Positions 15,895 through 23,558 of a stretch of DNA of 64,000 nt are shown here, in pieces. This DNA is from Anaerofilum faecale (lineage in GTDB: Bacteria > Bacillota > Clostridia > Oscillospirales > Ruminococcaceae). Position 1 is the stretch's first letter. Each line of letters opens with the position of its first letter. Below the pieces are notes generated by a model, which saw only the letters and a list, made by a program, of their open reading frames with translations, was not told the DNA's origin and did not search any database. The stretch is from the NCBI GenBank assembly GCA_019114265.1, contig DXFV01000004.1:22147-86146 (forward strand), read 5' to 3'. Position numbers and translations under genes: made by a program.

Positions 15895-15955
15895 GCAAAA
15901 TTCGCAAACAAATCGTATATATAATATTGTATTATACAAATAGTATTCATTGTGC
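15895..15955. other. AT-rich patch between convergent genes
   Basis: About 60 bp of mostly A and T (ATATATAATATTGTATTATAC) in otherwise GC-rich DNA, with partial dyad symmetry. No gene follows it on either strand. It may be only a relic promoter. Confidence 0.3.
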
Positions 15956-16016
15956 CGTCGGCGGGGAGGCGGCGAACTGCGCCTCCGCAACCGCACCGCA
16001 AAAGTACAAAGACAAA

Positions 16017-16064
16017 AAGCGCCCCTGCCTGCGGGTCTTTGCAGGCGGAGGCGCTTTCTGTTTT
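16017..16064. terminator. Bidirectional terminator between the helicase and ArsC-like genes
   Basis: Long stem from AGCGCCCCTGCCTGC to GCAGGCGGAGGCGCT with T-rich tails both ways (TTTCTGTTTT on +, TTTTTGTC on -). It serves the convergent genes ending at 15805 and 16094. Confidence 0.8.
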
Positions 16065-16093
16065 GGGAAAACAAGGGGGAAAGGGGGTTGCCT

Positions 16094-16450
16094 TTACAGG
16101 CCCAGCAGCTCGGCCCAGCGCTCGGGCTTGAAGCCGGGGCAGACGCCTTTCGCAGTCACCAGGAGGGGGCGTTTCACCAGCATGCCGTCGGTGGCGAGCA
16201 GGGCGAAAAACTCCTCGTCGGACAGGGTGGGCAGCTTGTCCTTCAGCTGCATCTGGCGGTAGAGCTGGCCGCTGGTGTTGACGAACTTTCCGCGCGCAAG
16301 GCCGCTTTGGGCCGCCCAGCCGGCCAGCTCGGCGGCGGTGGGGTTCTGCTCCTTGATGGGGCGGGCGGTGTAGGGCACGCCCTGCTCGTCCAGCCAGGCG
16401 CGCGCCTTTTTGCAGGTGGAGCACTTGTCGTAGCAGATAAACAGGTTCAT
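16094..16450 (-). CDS. ArsC/Spx-family thioredoxin-fold protein
   Basis: A 118-residue protein with the fold of arsenate reductase and Spx/YffB. It has MNLFICYDKCSTCKKARAWL with an N-terminal CxxC, ARPIKEQNPTAAEL, KFVNTSGQLYRQ, and the VKRPLLV segment typical of the family. The CxxC and the lack of the RNA-polymerase-binding Spx signature leave it open whether it is a reductase (glutaredoxin- or arsenate-type) or a regulator. ATG 16450 has GAGGAGG 7 nt upstream. It overlaps the stop of the MATE gene in ATGA, so the two are translationally coupled. No other arsenic genes are nearby, which argues against a dedicated arsenic role. Confidence 0.88.
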   Translation of the reverse strand: MNLFICYDKCSTCKKARAWLDEQGVPYTARPIKEQNPTAAELAGWAAQSGLARGKFVNTSGQLYRQMQLKDKLPTLSDEEFFALLATDGMLVKRPLLVTAKGVCPGFKPERWAELLGL

Positions 16451-17814
16451 TTCGTTTCCTCCTCTTGTACGGCCGGGATCGGCAGATGTTTCATGGTGTG
16501 GCGATACAGCACCACCGCCACCACGGCGGCCAGCAGCTCGGCAATGGGGAACGACGCCCACACGCCGGCCAGACCGAAGGGCTTGGACAGCGCCCAGGCC
16601 AACGGCGGGATGACGATGAGCTGGCGGATCATCGAGACGGTGAGCGACTGCACGCCCTTTCCCAGCGCCTCAAAAGCACCCGCCAGCACAAACCCCACGG
16701 TAGACACCACAAAGCCCAGCGAGATGATCCGCAGCGCCGACGCGCCCATCGCGGACATCCGGGCGTCGGCGCCGAACAGGGCCATGATCGGGCCGGGCAG
16801 CAGGGTGAACAGCAGCCAGCCCACCAGCATGATGCCTCCGGTGACCAGCAGGCTGCTGCGCAGGATCTGGTGCATGCGGTCGCGGCGGCCGGCGCCGTAG
16901 TTGAAGCTCATGATGGGGCGCATGCCCTGCACCAGCCCGCTGGCGGGCATATACACAAAGGTCTGCAGCTTGAAATAGGCGCCGAACACCGCCACCGCCG
17001 TCTGGGAAAACGCGGACAGGATGGCGTTGAGCATGCCCACCAGCAGCGAGGGCAGCGCCACCATCAGGCCGGACGGCACCGCCACGCTGTAGACCTGGGC
17101 GGCGACAGCGCCCTTCAGGCGGAATCCCTTCATATGGATGCGCACCGGACAGTCGCCTTTCACAAACAGGGCCACCGCCAGCGCACAGGCGGTCATCTGC
17201 CCGGCGACGGTGGCGATCGCCGCGCCCGGCACCCCCATGGCCGGCAGACCGAACAGGCCGAAGATCAGGATGGGGTCCAGCACGATGTTGATGATCGCGC
17301 CCACCCCCTGCAGGATCATCGGCGCCACCATGTTGCCGGTGGCCTGGAAGATCTTTTCGATGAAGATGTGGTACAGGCTGCCGAAGGACAGGCAGATCAC
17401 GATATAGCTGTACTGGCAGCCCATCTCCAGCACTTCGGGGTCGGTGGTGAACATCTGCAAAAACGGCCGGGTGCCGAACACACCCACCAGCACGAACAGC
17501 AGCGCATGGATGGTGGTGAACACAAGGCCGTGCGCCGCGGCGTCGTTGGCCTTTTCGGGATCGCCTGCCCCCAGGCTGCGGGCAATGCAGGCATTCAGGC
17601 CCACCCCCAGGCCCACCGCCACCGCCAGCACCAGGTTTTGCAGCGGGAAGGCCAGCGACACGGCCGTGAGGGCATTCTGGCTGAGACGGGCCACAAAGAT
17701 GCTGTCCACCACGTTGTACATCGACTGGATCAGCATCGAGATCATGGGCGGCACCGACATCGACAGCAGCAAAGGCAGCACCGGCCGGGTGCCCATCGCG
17801 TTGGAAGACAACAT
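16447..17814 (-). CDS. MATE family efflux transporter (first copy)
   Basis: A 455-residue multidrug/toxin extrusion protein with about 12 transmembrane helices. Typical features are RPVLPLLLSMSVPPMISMLIQSMYNVVDSIFVARL at the N-terminus, the inter-helix NACIARSLGAGD loop, GLVQGMRPIMSFNYGAGRRDRM opening the second half, and LSKPFGLAGVWASFPIAELLA near the end. It exports cations or drugs using a Na+ or H+ gradient; the substrate is unknown. ATG 17814 has AAGGAT upstream; an earlier in-frame opening lies within the leader terminator. The promoter at 17951-17980 and the terminator hairpin at about 17842-17898 suggest control by attenuation. Confidence 0.92.
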   Translation of the reverse strand: MLSSNAMGTRPVLPLLLSMSVPPMISMLIQSMYNVVDSIFVARLSQNALTAVSLAFPLQNLVLAVAVGLGVGLNACIARSLGAGDPEKANDAAAHGLVFTTIHALLFVLVGVFGTRPFLQMFTTDPEVLEMGCQYSYIVICLSFGSLYHIFIEKIFQATGNMVAPMILQGVGAIINIVLDPILIFGLFGLPAMGVPGAAIATVAGQMTACALAVALFVKGDCPVRIHMKGFRLKGAVAAQVYSVAVPSGLMVALPSLLVGMLNAILSAFSQTAVAVFGAYFKLQTFVYMPASGLVQGMRPIMSFNYGAGRRDRMHQILRSSLLVTGGIMLVGWLLFTLLPGPIMALFGADARMSAMGASALRIISLGFVVSTVGFVLAGAFEALGKGVQSLTVSMIRQLIVIPPLAWALSKPFGLAGVWASFPIAELLAAVVAVVLYRHTMKHLPIPAVQEEETK

Positions 17815-17841
17815 AGGATCATCCTTTCTCTTTTTGTTTGC

Positions 17842-17898
17842 GCACAAAAAAACGGCCATACGCTTCTCTGTTTGAAATCAGAAACAGAAAAAGTTATA
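17842..17898 (-). promoter_or_regulatory. Intrinsic terminator in the leader of the MATE gene (attenuator)
   Basis: On the - strand, an AACGGCTATA arm (about 17898) pairs with TATGGCCGTT (9 of 10 plus one G-U), with an inner CTGTTT/AAACAG stem, followed by TTTTTTTG. It lies about 30 nt before the start codon and well after the promoter, so most transcripts should stop here unless an anti-terminator forms. No complete known riboswitch is recognised. Confidence 0.6.
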
Positions 17899-17950
17899 GC
17901 CGTTCGTTGGTATCTGCCCTGTATGGACAGGATAGTTTCAGACAGAGCAT

Positions 17951-17980
17951 AGTGTATCACACTCTGCCCGGTTTTGTCAA
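17951..17980 (-). promoter_or_regulatory. Sigma-A promoter of the MATE-ArsC operon
   Basis: On the - strand, TTGACA (17980-17975), 18 bp, TACACT (17956-17951). It lies over the 3' end of the upstream flavoprotein gene and gives a leader of about 130 nt. Confidence 0.65.
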
Positions 17981-19204
17981 ACTCTGCGCCGCCGCGCGCC
18001 CCGCCGCGATGCCGCTGCCGAACGCCCAGTGCAGGTTGAAGCCGCCGCAGTCTCCCACCGCGTCGAGCAGCTCGCCGGTGAGATAGACCCCCTTTGCGCA
18101 CCGGGAGGCAAAGCTGTCCGGCTCCACCTCGGCCAGCGGCACGCCGCCGCCGGTGACCTGCGCGCCGTCCCATCCGCCCGCCGTGCCGGTCACCGGCAGA
18201 CGCCAGCCCTTGAGCAGGCCGGCCAGTGCGTCGATGTCCGCCGGGCGCAGACGGGAAGGCGGAAGTCCCAGCGGGCCGATGTTTGCCGCTTTCAGCAGAT
18301 ACACCGCCAGCTTTTTGTGCAGCAGGCCGGTGAGAAGGCTTTCCAGTGTGGGGTAGAGCCCGCTTTTCCGGCGCTGGTGCAGCATGGCCGTCAGGCGGGA
18401 CCGGTCGAGCGCGGGGAAAACGTCCACCTCCGCCTCACAGCCGCCCGCCGGCAGACGGCTGCTGAGCTGCATGGCCGGGATGCCCGACAGGCCGTATTCG
18501 GTGAACTGCACCTCGCCGGTCTCGGAGGCAAGCTCCTTTCCCCGCGCCAGCAGCCGCACGCCGCACACCGCGCGCACACCTTTCAGCGCTGCCAGGCCGT
18601 CCGCTCTGCACCGCAGCGCCGCCAGGCAGGGATACAGCTTTGTGACCGTGTGCCCCAGCTGCCGGGCCAGCCGGTAGCCGTCCTCTCCCCCGCCCAGCTT
18701 GGGCGCGGCCATCCCACCGCAGGCAAGCACCACCCGGCGCGCCAGCAGGGCCTTCCCGCCGCCTTCCAGCAGCCAGCCCCCCTTTGCCGGGCGGATGCTC
18801 TCCACCGCAAAGCCGCACAGCTCCTGCACGCCCCGGCCCAGCGCCTCCAGGCGCAGCGTGTCCAGCACGATGGCCGCCTGGTTGCCCGACGGGTACACCC
18901 GTCCTTCGGCCCCCTCGCTCCACAGCAGCCCGCCCTTTTCAAAAAAACGCAGCACCTGGGCCGAGGGGATCTGCTCCAGCATCCGGCGCAGCGTGCTGCC
19001 GTCGGCGGTGTGGTAGTGGCAGGCGGCATCGGAATCGCGGTTTTCCAGGTTGCAGCGCCCGTTGCCGGTGGCCAGCAGCTTTTTGCCCACACGGTCCTGC
19101 TTTTCCAGCACGGCCACCGGTCCCGCGCCCAGCCGCGCCGCCGCGATCGCCGCCGCCAGCCCCGATGCGCCGCCCCCCACGATCGCCACCGCTGCCTGTT
19201 CCAT
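17957..19204 (-). CDS. HI0933-family FAD-dependent oxidoreductase (BaiN/aminoacetone oxidase-like)
   Basis: A 415-residue flavoprotein. The N-terminal dinucleotide fold is clear (VAIVGGGASGLAAAIAAARLG), followed by KVGKKLLATGNGRCNLEN-type residues (here RVGKKLLATGNGRCNLEN), VVLACGGMAAPKLGGGEDGYRLARQLGH, the FTEYGLSG loop and C-terminal VYLTGELLDAVGDCGGFNLHWAFGSGIAAGRA. These are hallmarks of the HI0933/YhiN group, some members of which reduce steroids or oxidise amines. The physiological substrate is unknown. ATG 19204 has GGAGG 8 nt upstream. It is separated from the MATE operon by that operon's own promoter. Confidence 0.9.
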   Translation of the reverse strand: MEQAAVAIVGGGASGLAAAIAAARLGAGPVAVLEKQDRVGKKLLATGNGRCNLENRDSDAACHYHTADGSTLRRMLEQIPSAQVLRFFEKGGLLWSEGAEGRVYPSGNQAAIVLDTLRLEALGRGVQELCGFAVESIRPAKGGWLLEGGGKALLARRVVLACGGMAAPKLGGGEDGYRLARQLGHTVTKLYPCLAALRCRADGLAALKGVRAVCGVRLLARGKELASETGEVQFTEYGLSGIPAMQLSSRLPAGGCEAEVDVFPALDRSRLTAMLHQRRKSGLYPTLESLLTGLLHKKLAVYLLKAANIGPLGLPPSRLRPADIDALAGLLKGWRLPVTGTAGGWDGAQVTGGGVPLAEVEPDSFASRCAKGVYLTGELLDAVGDCGGFNLHWAFGSGIAAGRAAAQSLTKPGRV

Positions 19205-19242
19205 CTGCCGTTTCCTCCCTGCTCCTCGTTGTACTGGGCACT

Positions 19243-19271
19243 ATTGTACCGAAATCCGCCCGCTTTTGCAA
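19243..19271 (-). promoter_or_regulatory. Sigma-A promoter of the flavoprotein gene
   Basis: On the - strand, TTGCAA (19271-19266), 17 bp, TACAAT (19248-19243). Confidence 0.65.
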
Positions 19272-19290
19272 ACATTGCCTCCATTTTCTC

Positions 19291-19318
19291 TTGACAGGCG
19301 GCTGCAATGTGGTATATT
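19291..19318 (+). promoter_or_regulatory. Sigma-A promoter of the DUF3796-HTH pair
   Basis: TTGACA (19291-19296), 16 bp, TATATT (19313-19318), with TGTGG just before the -10. It is divergent from the flavoprotein promoter 20 bp away. Confidence 0.65.
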
Positions 19319-19366
19319 TATATCATAAAGAGCGAAATACACCACATTACAGAAAGGGGAATTCGT

Positions 19367-19726
19367 ATGAATCGCAACCGTCTGCACTTCAATCCGCTGG
19401 CCCTTTTGTCGCTGCTGGCTCTGCTGGCCCTGCTGGCCCCGGTGTGCCGCAACACCGGGATGTATGGGTTTTTGGGCTTTCTGGTGTATCTCCCGTACTG
19501 GCGGGTGCTGCCGGACGAGCTGTTCCTGCTGAACCTGCGCCGCGCCGCCACCGCCGCTTTTCTGGCCCAGACGCTGCTGCTGTTGGCGGCGCTGCCGGTG
19601 TGTGTGCTGGGGCTGCGCCAGTCGGTGGGCGCGGCGTTCGGCGTCTGCTTTGCGGCGGGCGTGATCTGGTTCAGCCTGCACCTGAGCTGGCTGGAGTGGA
19701 AGGAAAAGCGAGGGCAGGAGGAATGA
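19367..19726 (+). CDS. Small membrane protein, DUF3796-like
   Basis: A 119-residue integral membrane protein with three likely helices: LALLSLLALLALLAPV, GMYGFLGFLVYLPYW, and the long AATAAFLAQTLLLLAALPVCVLGL...VGAAFGVCFAAGVIW region. The LGFLVYLPYWRVLPDELFLLNLRRAA segment resembles the PDELF...N motif of DUF3796 proteins, which are often paired with a small HTH regulator as here. ATG 19367 follows AGAAAGGGG. The stop overlaps the HTH gene start (ATGA). The function is unknown. The pair may be a membrane sensor or inhibitor with its regulator, but nothing in the sequence proves that. Confidence 0.75.
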   Translation: MNRNRLHFNPLALLSLLALLALLAPVCRNTGMYGFLGFLVYLPYWRVLPDELFLLNLRRAATAAFLAQTLLLLAALPVCVLGLRQSVGAAFGVCFAAGVIWFSLHLSWLEWKEKRGQEE

Positions 19727-19929
19727 TCGAGAACCGCATCCGCGAACTGCGCGCGCGCACCGGCATGAAGCAGGAGGAGCTGGCGGCGCTGGTGGGGGTG
19801 CGCCGGGAGACCATCGGCAACCTGGAAAAAGGGCGGTACAACCCCTCGCTCGCGCTGGCCTGGCGCATTGCAGAGGTGTTTTCGCTGCCCATTGAACAGG
19901 TGTTCACCGTCCGCCCCGACGCCCCCTGA
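19723..19929 (+). CDS. Small XRE-family HTH transcriptional regulator
   Basis: A 68-residue protein that is almost entirely one Cro/CI-type helix-turn-helix: NRIRELRARTGMKQEELAALVGVRRETIGNLEKGRYNPSLALAWRIAEVFSLPIEQVF. It lacks a sensor domain, as is usual for this subclass, which is typically encoded directly after a small membrane protein such as DUF3796. Start ATG 19723 overlaps the preceding stop by ATGA, so the two are coupled. It probably autoregulates the promoter at 19291-19318; the operator was not identified. Confidence 0.92.
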   Translation: MIENRIRELRARTGMKQEELAALVGVRRETIGNLEKGRYNPSLALAWRIAEVFSLPIEQVFTVRPDAP

Positions 19930-19997
19930 ACCCCTTTCACCTGTGCGCATCATAGAAACATTTGCCCGCCCGGCAGCGAATTTTGTGCAAAAAATTC

Positions 19998-20026
19998 TTG
20001 AAACATCCGCTTTTTGCCAGTATAAT
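19998..20026 (+). promoter_or_regulatory. Sigma-A promoter of gdhA
   Basis: TTGAAA (19998-20003), 17 bp, TATAAT (20021-20026). The leader is about 50 nt. Confidence 0.75.
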
Positions 20027-20083
20027 TGTTACATGGCCGTTTGCGGCCGAGTGGAAAGTTATAGAGAAAGGGTTGGAGAAAGT

Positions 20084-21415
20084 ATGTCGTATGTAAGCGA
20101 AGTTATGCAGGGCCTGGAGGCCAAGTTTGCGCATCAGCCTGAGTTTCTGCAGGCAGCCCGCGAGGTGCTGAACTCGCTGGCCCCCGTGATCGAGGCCAAC
20201 GAGGAGAAGTATCGCAAGGCCGCTCTGCTGGAGCGCCTCACCGAGCCCGACCGTCAGATCCTGTTCCGCGTTCCCTGGGTGGACGACAACGGCCAGGTGC
20301 ATGTGAACACCGGCTACCGCGTGCAGTTCAACAACGCCATCGGCCCCTACAAGGGCGGCCTGCGCCTGCATCCTTCCGTGAACCTGAGCATCATCAAGTT
20401 CCTGGGCTTCGAGCAGGTGTTCAAGAACAGCCTCACCGGCCTGCCCATCGGCGGCGGCAAGGGCGGCAGCGATTTCGATCCCAAGGGCCGCAGCGACAAC
20501 GAGATCATGAACTTCTGCCAGAGCTTCATGAACGAGCTGCACAAATACATCGGGCCCGACCGCGACGTGCCCGCCGGCGACATCGGCGTGGGCGCCCGCG
20601 AGATCGGCTATCTGTTCGGCCAGTACAAGAAGCTGAACGGCAACTATACCGGCGTGCTGACCGGCAAGGGTCTCACCTACGGCGGCAGCCTGGTGCGCAC
20701 CCAGGCCACCGGCTACGGCCTGCTGTACTTCACCGAGGCCATGCTGGAGGCCAACGGCCACGAGATGGCCGGCAAGACCGTCGCCATCTCCGGCGCCGGC
20801 AACGTGGCCATCTACGCCGCCGAGAAGGCCATGCAGATGGGCGCCAAGGTTGTGACCCTGAGCGACTCCACCGGCTGGGTGTACGACGCCGAGGGCATCG
20901 ACCTGGATGCCGTGAAGGAGATCAAGGAGGTGCGCCGCGCCCGCCTGAGCGAGTATGTGAAGGTCCGCCCGAACGCCGAGTATCACACCGAAGGCCATGT
21001 GTGGAGCGTCAAGTGCGACGTGGCCCTGCCCTGCGCCACCCAGAACGAGCTGAACCTGGACGACGCCAAGGCCCTGGTTGCGGGCGGCTGCCTGGCCGTG
21101 GCCGAGGGCGCCAACATGCCCACCACCATGGAGGCCACCGAGTATCTGCAGCAGAACGGCGTGCTGTTCGCCCCCGGCAAGGCTTCCAACGCCGGCGGCG
21201 TTGCCACCAGCGCGCTGGAGATGAGCCAGAACAGCGAGCGCCTGTCCTGGACCTTCGAGGAAGTGGACGCCAAGCTGCAGGACATCATGGTGAACATCTT
21301 CCGCAAGCTGGACGACGCCGCCCGCCGCTACGGCATGGAGGGCAACTATGTGGCCGGCGCCAACATCGCCGGCTTTGAGAAGGTGGCCGAGGCTACCCTG
21401 GCCCAGGGCATCTGA
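20084..21415 (+). CDS. gdhA: NADP-specific glutamate dehydrogenase
   Basis: A 443-residue hexameric enzyme that aminates 2-oxoglutarate to glutamate, a main entry of ammonia into metabolism. Diagnostic segments are FRVPWVDDNGQVHVNTGYRVQFNNAIGPYKGGLRLHPSVN (shown here as the family's substrate region), PIGGGKGGSDFDPKGRSDNE with the catalytic lysine, DVPAGDIGVG, the dinucleotide fold AISGAGNVAIYAAEKA, and ANMPTT ... APGKASNAGGVATSALEMSQN. The length and motifs fit the GdhA (NADP, family I) class. ATG 20084 has GGAG 7 nt upstream. It stands alone with a strong promoter and a following terminator. Codon use is very biased, as in highly expressed genes. Confidence 0.97.
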   Translation: MSYVSEVMQGLEAKFAHQPEFLQAAREVLNSLAPVIEANEEKYRKAALLERLTEPDRQILFRVPWVDDNGQVHVNTGYRVQFNNAIGPYKGGLRLHPSVNLSIIKFLGFEQVFKNSLTGLPIGGGKGGSDFDPKGRSDNEIMNFCQSFMNELHKYIGPDRDVPAGDIGVGAREIGYLFGQYKKLNGNYTGVLTGKGLTYGGSLVRTQATGYGLLYFTEAMLEANGHEMAGKTVAISGAGNVAIYAAEKAMQMGAKVVTLSDSTGWVYDAEGIDLDAVKEIKEVRRARLSEYVKVRPNAEYHTEGHVWSVKCDVALPCATQNELNLDDAKALVAGGCLAVAEGANMPTTMEATEYLQQNGVLFAPGKASNAGGVATSALEMSQNSERLSWTFEEVDAKLQDIMVNIFRKLDDAARRYGMEGNYVAGANIAGFEKVAEATLAQGI

Positions 21416-21438
21416 TCGCCCGCGATGCAAGCCCGTAT

Positions 21439-21482
21439 GGCCGCTCACTCCCCTTTCCGGGCGTGCGCGGCCGTTTTGCTTT
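21439..21482 (+). terminator. Terminator after gdhA
   Basis: GGCCGC / GCGGCC stem with a long GC loop, followed by GTTTTGCTTT. Confidence 0.55.
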
Positions 21483-21496
21483 GAGGAGGAACCACC

Positions 21497-22336
21497 ATGT
21501 TCATTCGATGCGACAGCTGCGGAAAGCTGTTCAACTACGAGAAAAACGACGGTGTCTGCCCGCACTGCGCGGCCTTCAACTCGCCGCCCGCCCCCGGCGG
21601 TGAACCGGAGCAGGCGTCTGTCTCCTACGAGGCCGCCGAGCCTCAGCCGTTTTCCGAAGAGGCGGAGGAGGAGGAAACGTTCTTTTCTCCGCAGCCGTCC
21701 GTTTCTGCTTCCCCGGCGGCGGATAAACCGCGTTCCCGCAAAAGCCGCCGCGGCTGCGGGTGCGTTCTGGCTGTCCTCCTGGCGCTGGTGATTGCCGTGA
21801 TCGGCGTGCAGATCTGGCAGCGCGTCACCCGGAAGGACCGCTGGACCGAGCAGATGCAGCAGACCGAAGCGCCCTCCGTGCAGGCCTTTGAAGCGGGACA
21901 GACCGTGCAGATCGGCTCGTACACCGCCTGTGCGGCGGATGCGGCGGTGATCGCACTGCCCGAAGGCTCCGAGCAGCTGCCCGAGGGGGAGATGGCGGTG
22001 GGGATTCAAATGGACTTCGCAGTGGACGACGAGTACCCCGACTCCGACACCTGGTACCATTCCCTCATCCCGGCGCCGTATGTGATGCTGGAGGACGGCC
22101 GCTGCCGCACGATGATGGATACCTGGCTGCTGAGCAGCTATTCCTCTCCCCTGTATTCCCAGTGCGTGGAGGTGGACGCGCTGTATTACGGCGACGAGGG
22201 CAGCGGCATGGTCTATTTCGTGGTGCCCGCCGGCACCGATACGGTCACGCTGTGCCTGGAACAGCGGGAGCCATCCGACAATTCTCTGACCTGCATCTAT
22301 GAACTGACGCTGCCCGTAACGGAGGTGTCCGAATGA
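21497..22336 (+). CDS. Unknown zinc-ribbon, single-pass membrane protein
   Basis: A 279-residue protein that I do not recognise. A zinc ribbon opens it (CDSCGKLF ... CPHC, residues 5-24). An acidic, Pro/Ser-rich linker (about 28-75) and a basic patch (KPRSRKSRRG) follow, then one membrane helix (about 88-110). The rest, about 165 residues, would lie outside and looks beta-rich (GIQMDFAVDD, WYHSLIPAPYVMLEDG, GMVYFVVPAGTDTVTLCLE). The outer part resembles the Ig-like DUF4352/DUF5067 folds of Gram-positive lipoproteins, but this is only an impression. ATG 21497 has GAGGAGG upstream. It overlaps the next gene by ATGA. Confidence 0.8.
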   Translation: MFIRCDSCGKLFNYEKNDGVCPHCAAFNSPPAPGGEPEQASVSYEAAEPQPFSEEAEEEETFFSPQPSVSASPAADKPRSRKSRRGCGCVLAVLLALVIAVIGVQIWQRVTRKDRWTEQMQQTEAPSVQAFEAGQTVQIGSYTACAADAAVIALPEGSEQLPEGEMAVGIQMDFAVDDEYPDSDTWYHSLIPAPYVMLEDGRCRTMMDTWLLSSYSSPLYSQCVEVDALYYGDEGSGMVYFVVPAGTDTVTLCLEQREPSDNSLTCIYELTLPVTEVSE

Positions 22337-22839
22337 AAAATCGTTCTTCGAGACTGCGGCCTGTGTGGATCGCGCTGGGCGTGATCCTCTTTCTGGATAT
22401 TGGCATCACCCTGCTGGGAGACCTGTTCTCCTCCCTCTCGGTCGGCTCCACAAACAGCGACCTGTACGAGGACATCCTGCCGGTGGTGCAGGGCACGCCC
22501 ACCGTGCGCAGCATCGACCCGGTGTATGTGACCGAATACCAGGAATTCTACGAGATCGAACTGATGCTGGAAAACACCGGCTGGTACGGTGATTATCTGT
22601 ACGACTACCGCTTCCGCTGCATCCCCTCCGAGGGTGACGCCGATTCCATGTACATCAGCTATCCCTCCGACATCACCGATTTTTCGGAGTCCGCGCGGGA
22701 TTACCTGCCCGCCGGGCGCACCGTGCCCTGCCGTCTGGTGCTGGTGGCTCCGCTGGGCAGCTCCGGCACCGAGGTGGAGCTGCAATACGAGACCATCAAC
22801 GACGACCTGCTGGACCTGTGCACCATCCAGCTGCCCTGA
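22333..22839 (+). CDS. Unknown single-pass membrane protein
   Basis: A 168-residue protein with a basic start (MKNRSSRLRP), one membrane helix (VWIALGVILFLDIGITLLG) and an outside domain rich in acidic and aromatic residues (VYVTEYQEFYEIELMLENTGWYGDYLYDYRFRC). The domain reads as a beta-sandwich: after the helix, the pattern 'VENTGWYGDYLY...YLPAGRTVPCRLVLVAPLGSSGTEVELQY' is like the outside part of the gene before it. The start overlaps that gene's stop (ATGA), so they are almost certainly made together and may interact at the cell surface. The function is unknown. A strong terminator follows. Confidence 0.75.
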   Translation: MKNRSSRLRPVWIALGVILFLDIGITLLGDLFSSLSVGSTNSDLYEDILPVVQGTPTVRSIDPVYVTEYQEFYEIELMLENTGWYGDYLYDYRFRCIPSEGDADSMYISYPSDITDFSESARDYLPAGRTVPCRLVLVAPLGSSGTEVELQYETINDDLLDLCTIQLP

Positions 22840-22848
22840 CACACAGCG

Positions 22849-22891
22849 ATCCCCCGCTCTGCCCTGTGCAGAGCGGGGGATTTCTCTGTTT
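22849..22891. terminator. Bidirectional terminator between convergent genes
   Basis: ATCCCCCGCTCTGC / GCAGAGCGGGGGAT stem with a short CCTGT loop and T-rich flank TTTCTCTGTTT. It serves the genes ending at 22839 (+) and 22890 (-). Confidence 0.75.
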
Positions 22892-23417
22892 ACAGGCCGT
22901 ATGTCCCGGTGACCGGGTCGAGGAACAGTGCGATGTGAGGCGGCCAATAGGTGAAGACGGCAAAGCACACCGTCAGGGCCGCCAGCACCACCACCGCCGC
23001 CCAGACCGCCCATCTGCGCCGCTGCCAGGCGCACGGACGGCGCAGCATCCGCCAGGCGGTCCACCACGCCAGCAGCACCGCCACCGCAAAGATGCCGATG
23101 TCCACCGGTACGAAGTTGCGTCCGACGACGCCGGTGTAGGTGTAGAACAGCACCACCACCGCCGCCATCCCCGCCAGCACCCCCGCCGCGCGGGAGGTCC
23201 AGAAGGCCCGCAGCCTGCGCCCGTACACCGCGTATTCGGCCAGCGAGAAGAACAGCATCGGCCAGAACACCAGCTTCAGGTGCTCCCAGGTGCTCTCGTT
23301 CACCGCGCCGATCACCGCCCCCTGCGGCCCGAGCCATTCATATACAAAATGCAGCAGTGTGCCGGCTGTCAGGGTGAACAGCGTGCCGGCCACCGCCGCG
23401 CTGCGGATCGTTTTCAT
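22890..23417 (-). CDS. DUF6512-like membrane protein
   Basis: A 175-residue protein with about five membrane helices. The segment GTLLHFVYEWLGPQGAVIGAVNESTWEHLKLVFWPML is the recognisable part (GxLLHFxYEW ... NESTWEHLKLxFxP), which I recall from the DUF6512 family of Firmicutes. Two later helices flank a Trp/Arg-rich loop (AWWTAWRMLRRPCAWQRRR). ATG 23417 has GGGAGGGAG 5-6 nt upstream. It is divergent from the response regulator gene. No function is known for this family. Confidence 0.8.
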   Translation of the reverse strand: MKTIRSAAVAGTLFTLTAGTLLHFVYEWLGPQGAVIGAVNESTWEHLKLVFWPMLFFSLAEYAVYGRRLRAFWTSRAAGVLAGMAAVVVLFYTYTGVVGRNFVPVDIGIFAVAVLLAWWTAWRMLRRPCAWQRRRWAVWAAVVVLAALTVCFAVFTYWPPHIALFLDPVTGTYGL

Positions 23418-23491
23418 CGTGCTCCCTCCCTGCTTTGTTCTGCATGCAGTATACGCAGCAGAGCGCCGCCGTGACACAGCCCCGCGCAATC

Positions 23492-23505
23492 TGACAATTT
23501 TGTCA
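23492..23505. promoter_or_regulatory. Candidate response-regulator site TGACA-N4-TGTCA
   Basis: Perfect inverted repeat TGACAATTTTGTCA in the divergent region, 23 bp before the -10 (TATAAT, 23529-23534) of the two-component genes. Its half-site matches the TGTCACCG direct repeats at 25211-25229 upstream of the ABC genes. Confidence 0.4.
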
Positions 23506-23558
23506 CGCGGCGGCGGGAAAGTTTCTGGTATAATCAAAGGGAAACGGAGGGATGCCGA

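Noticed and set aside
15895..15955. Replication origin or phage attachment site suggested by the AT-rich patch
   Set aside because: No DnaA boxes, repeats, integrase or tRNA are nearby.
16094..16450. Arsenic resistance locus
   Set aside because: Only an ArsC-fold protein is present, with no arsB, acr3 or arsR nearby.
17890..17950. 18-codon leader peptide for the MATE attenuator
   Set aside because: Its ATG touches the -10 box, so it would lie before the expected transcript start, and there is no ribosome site.
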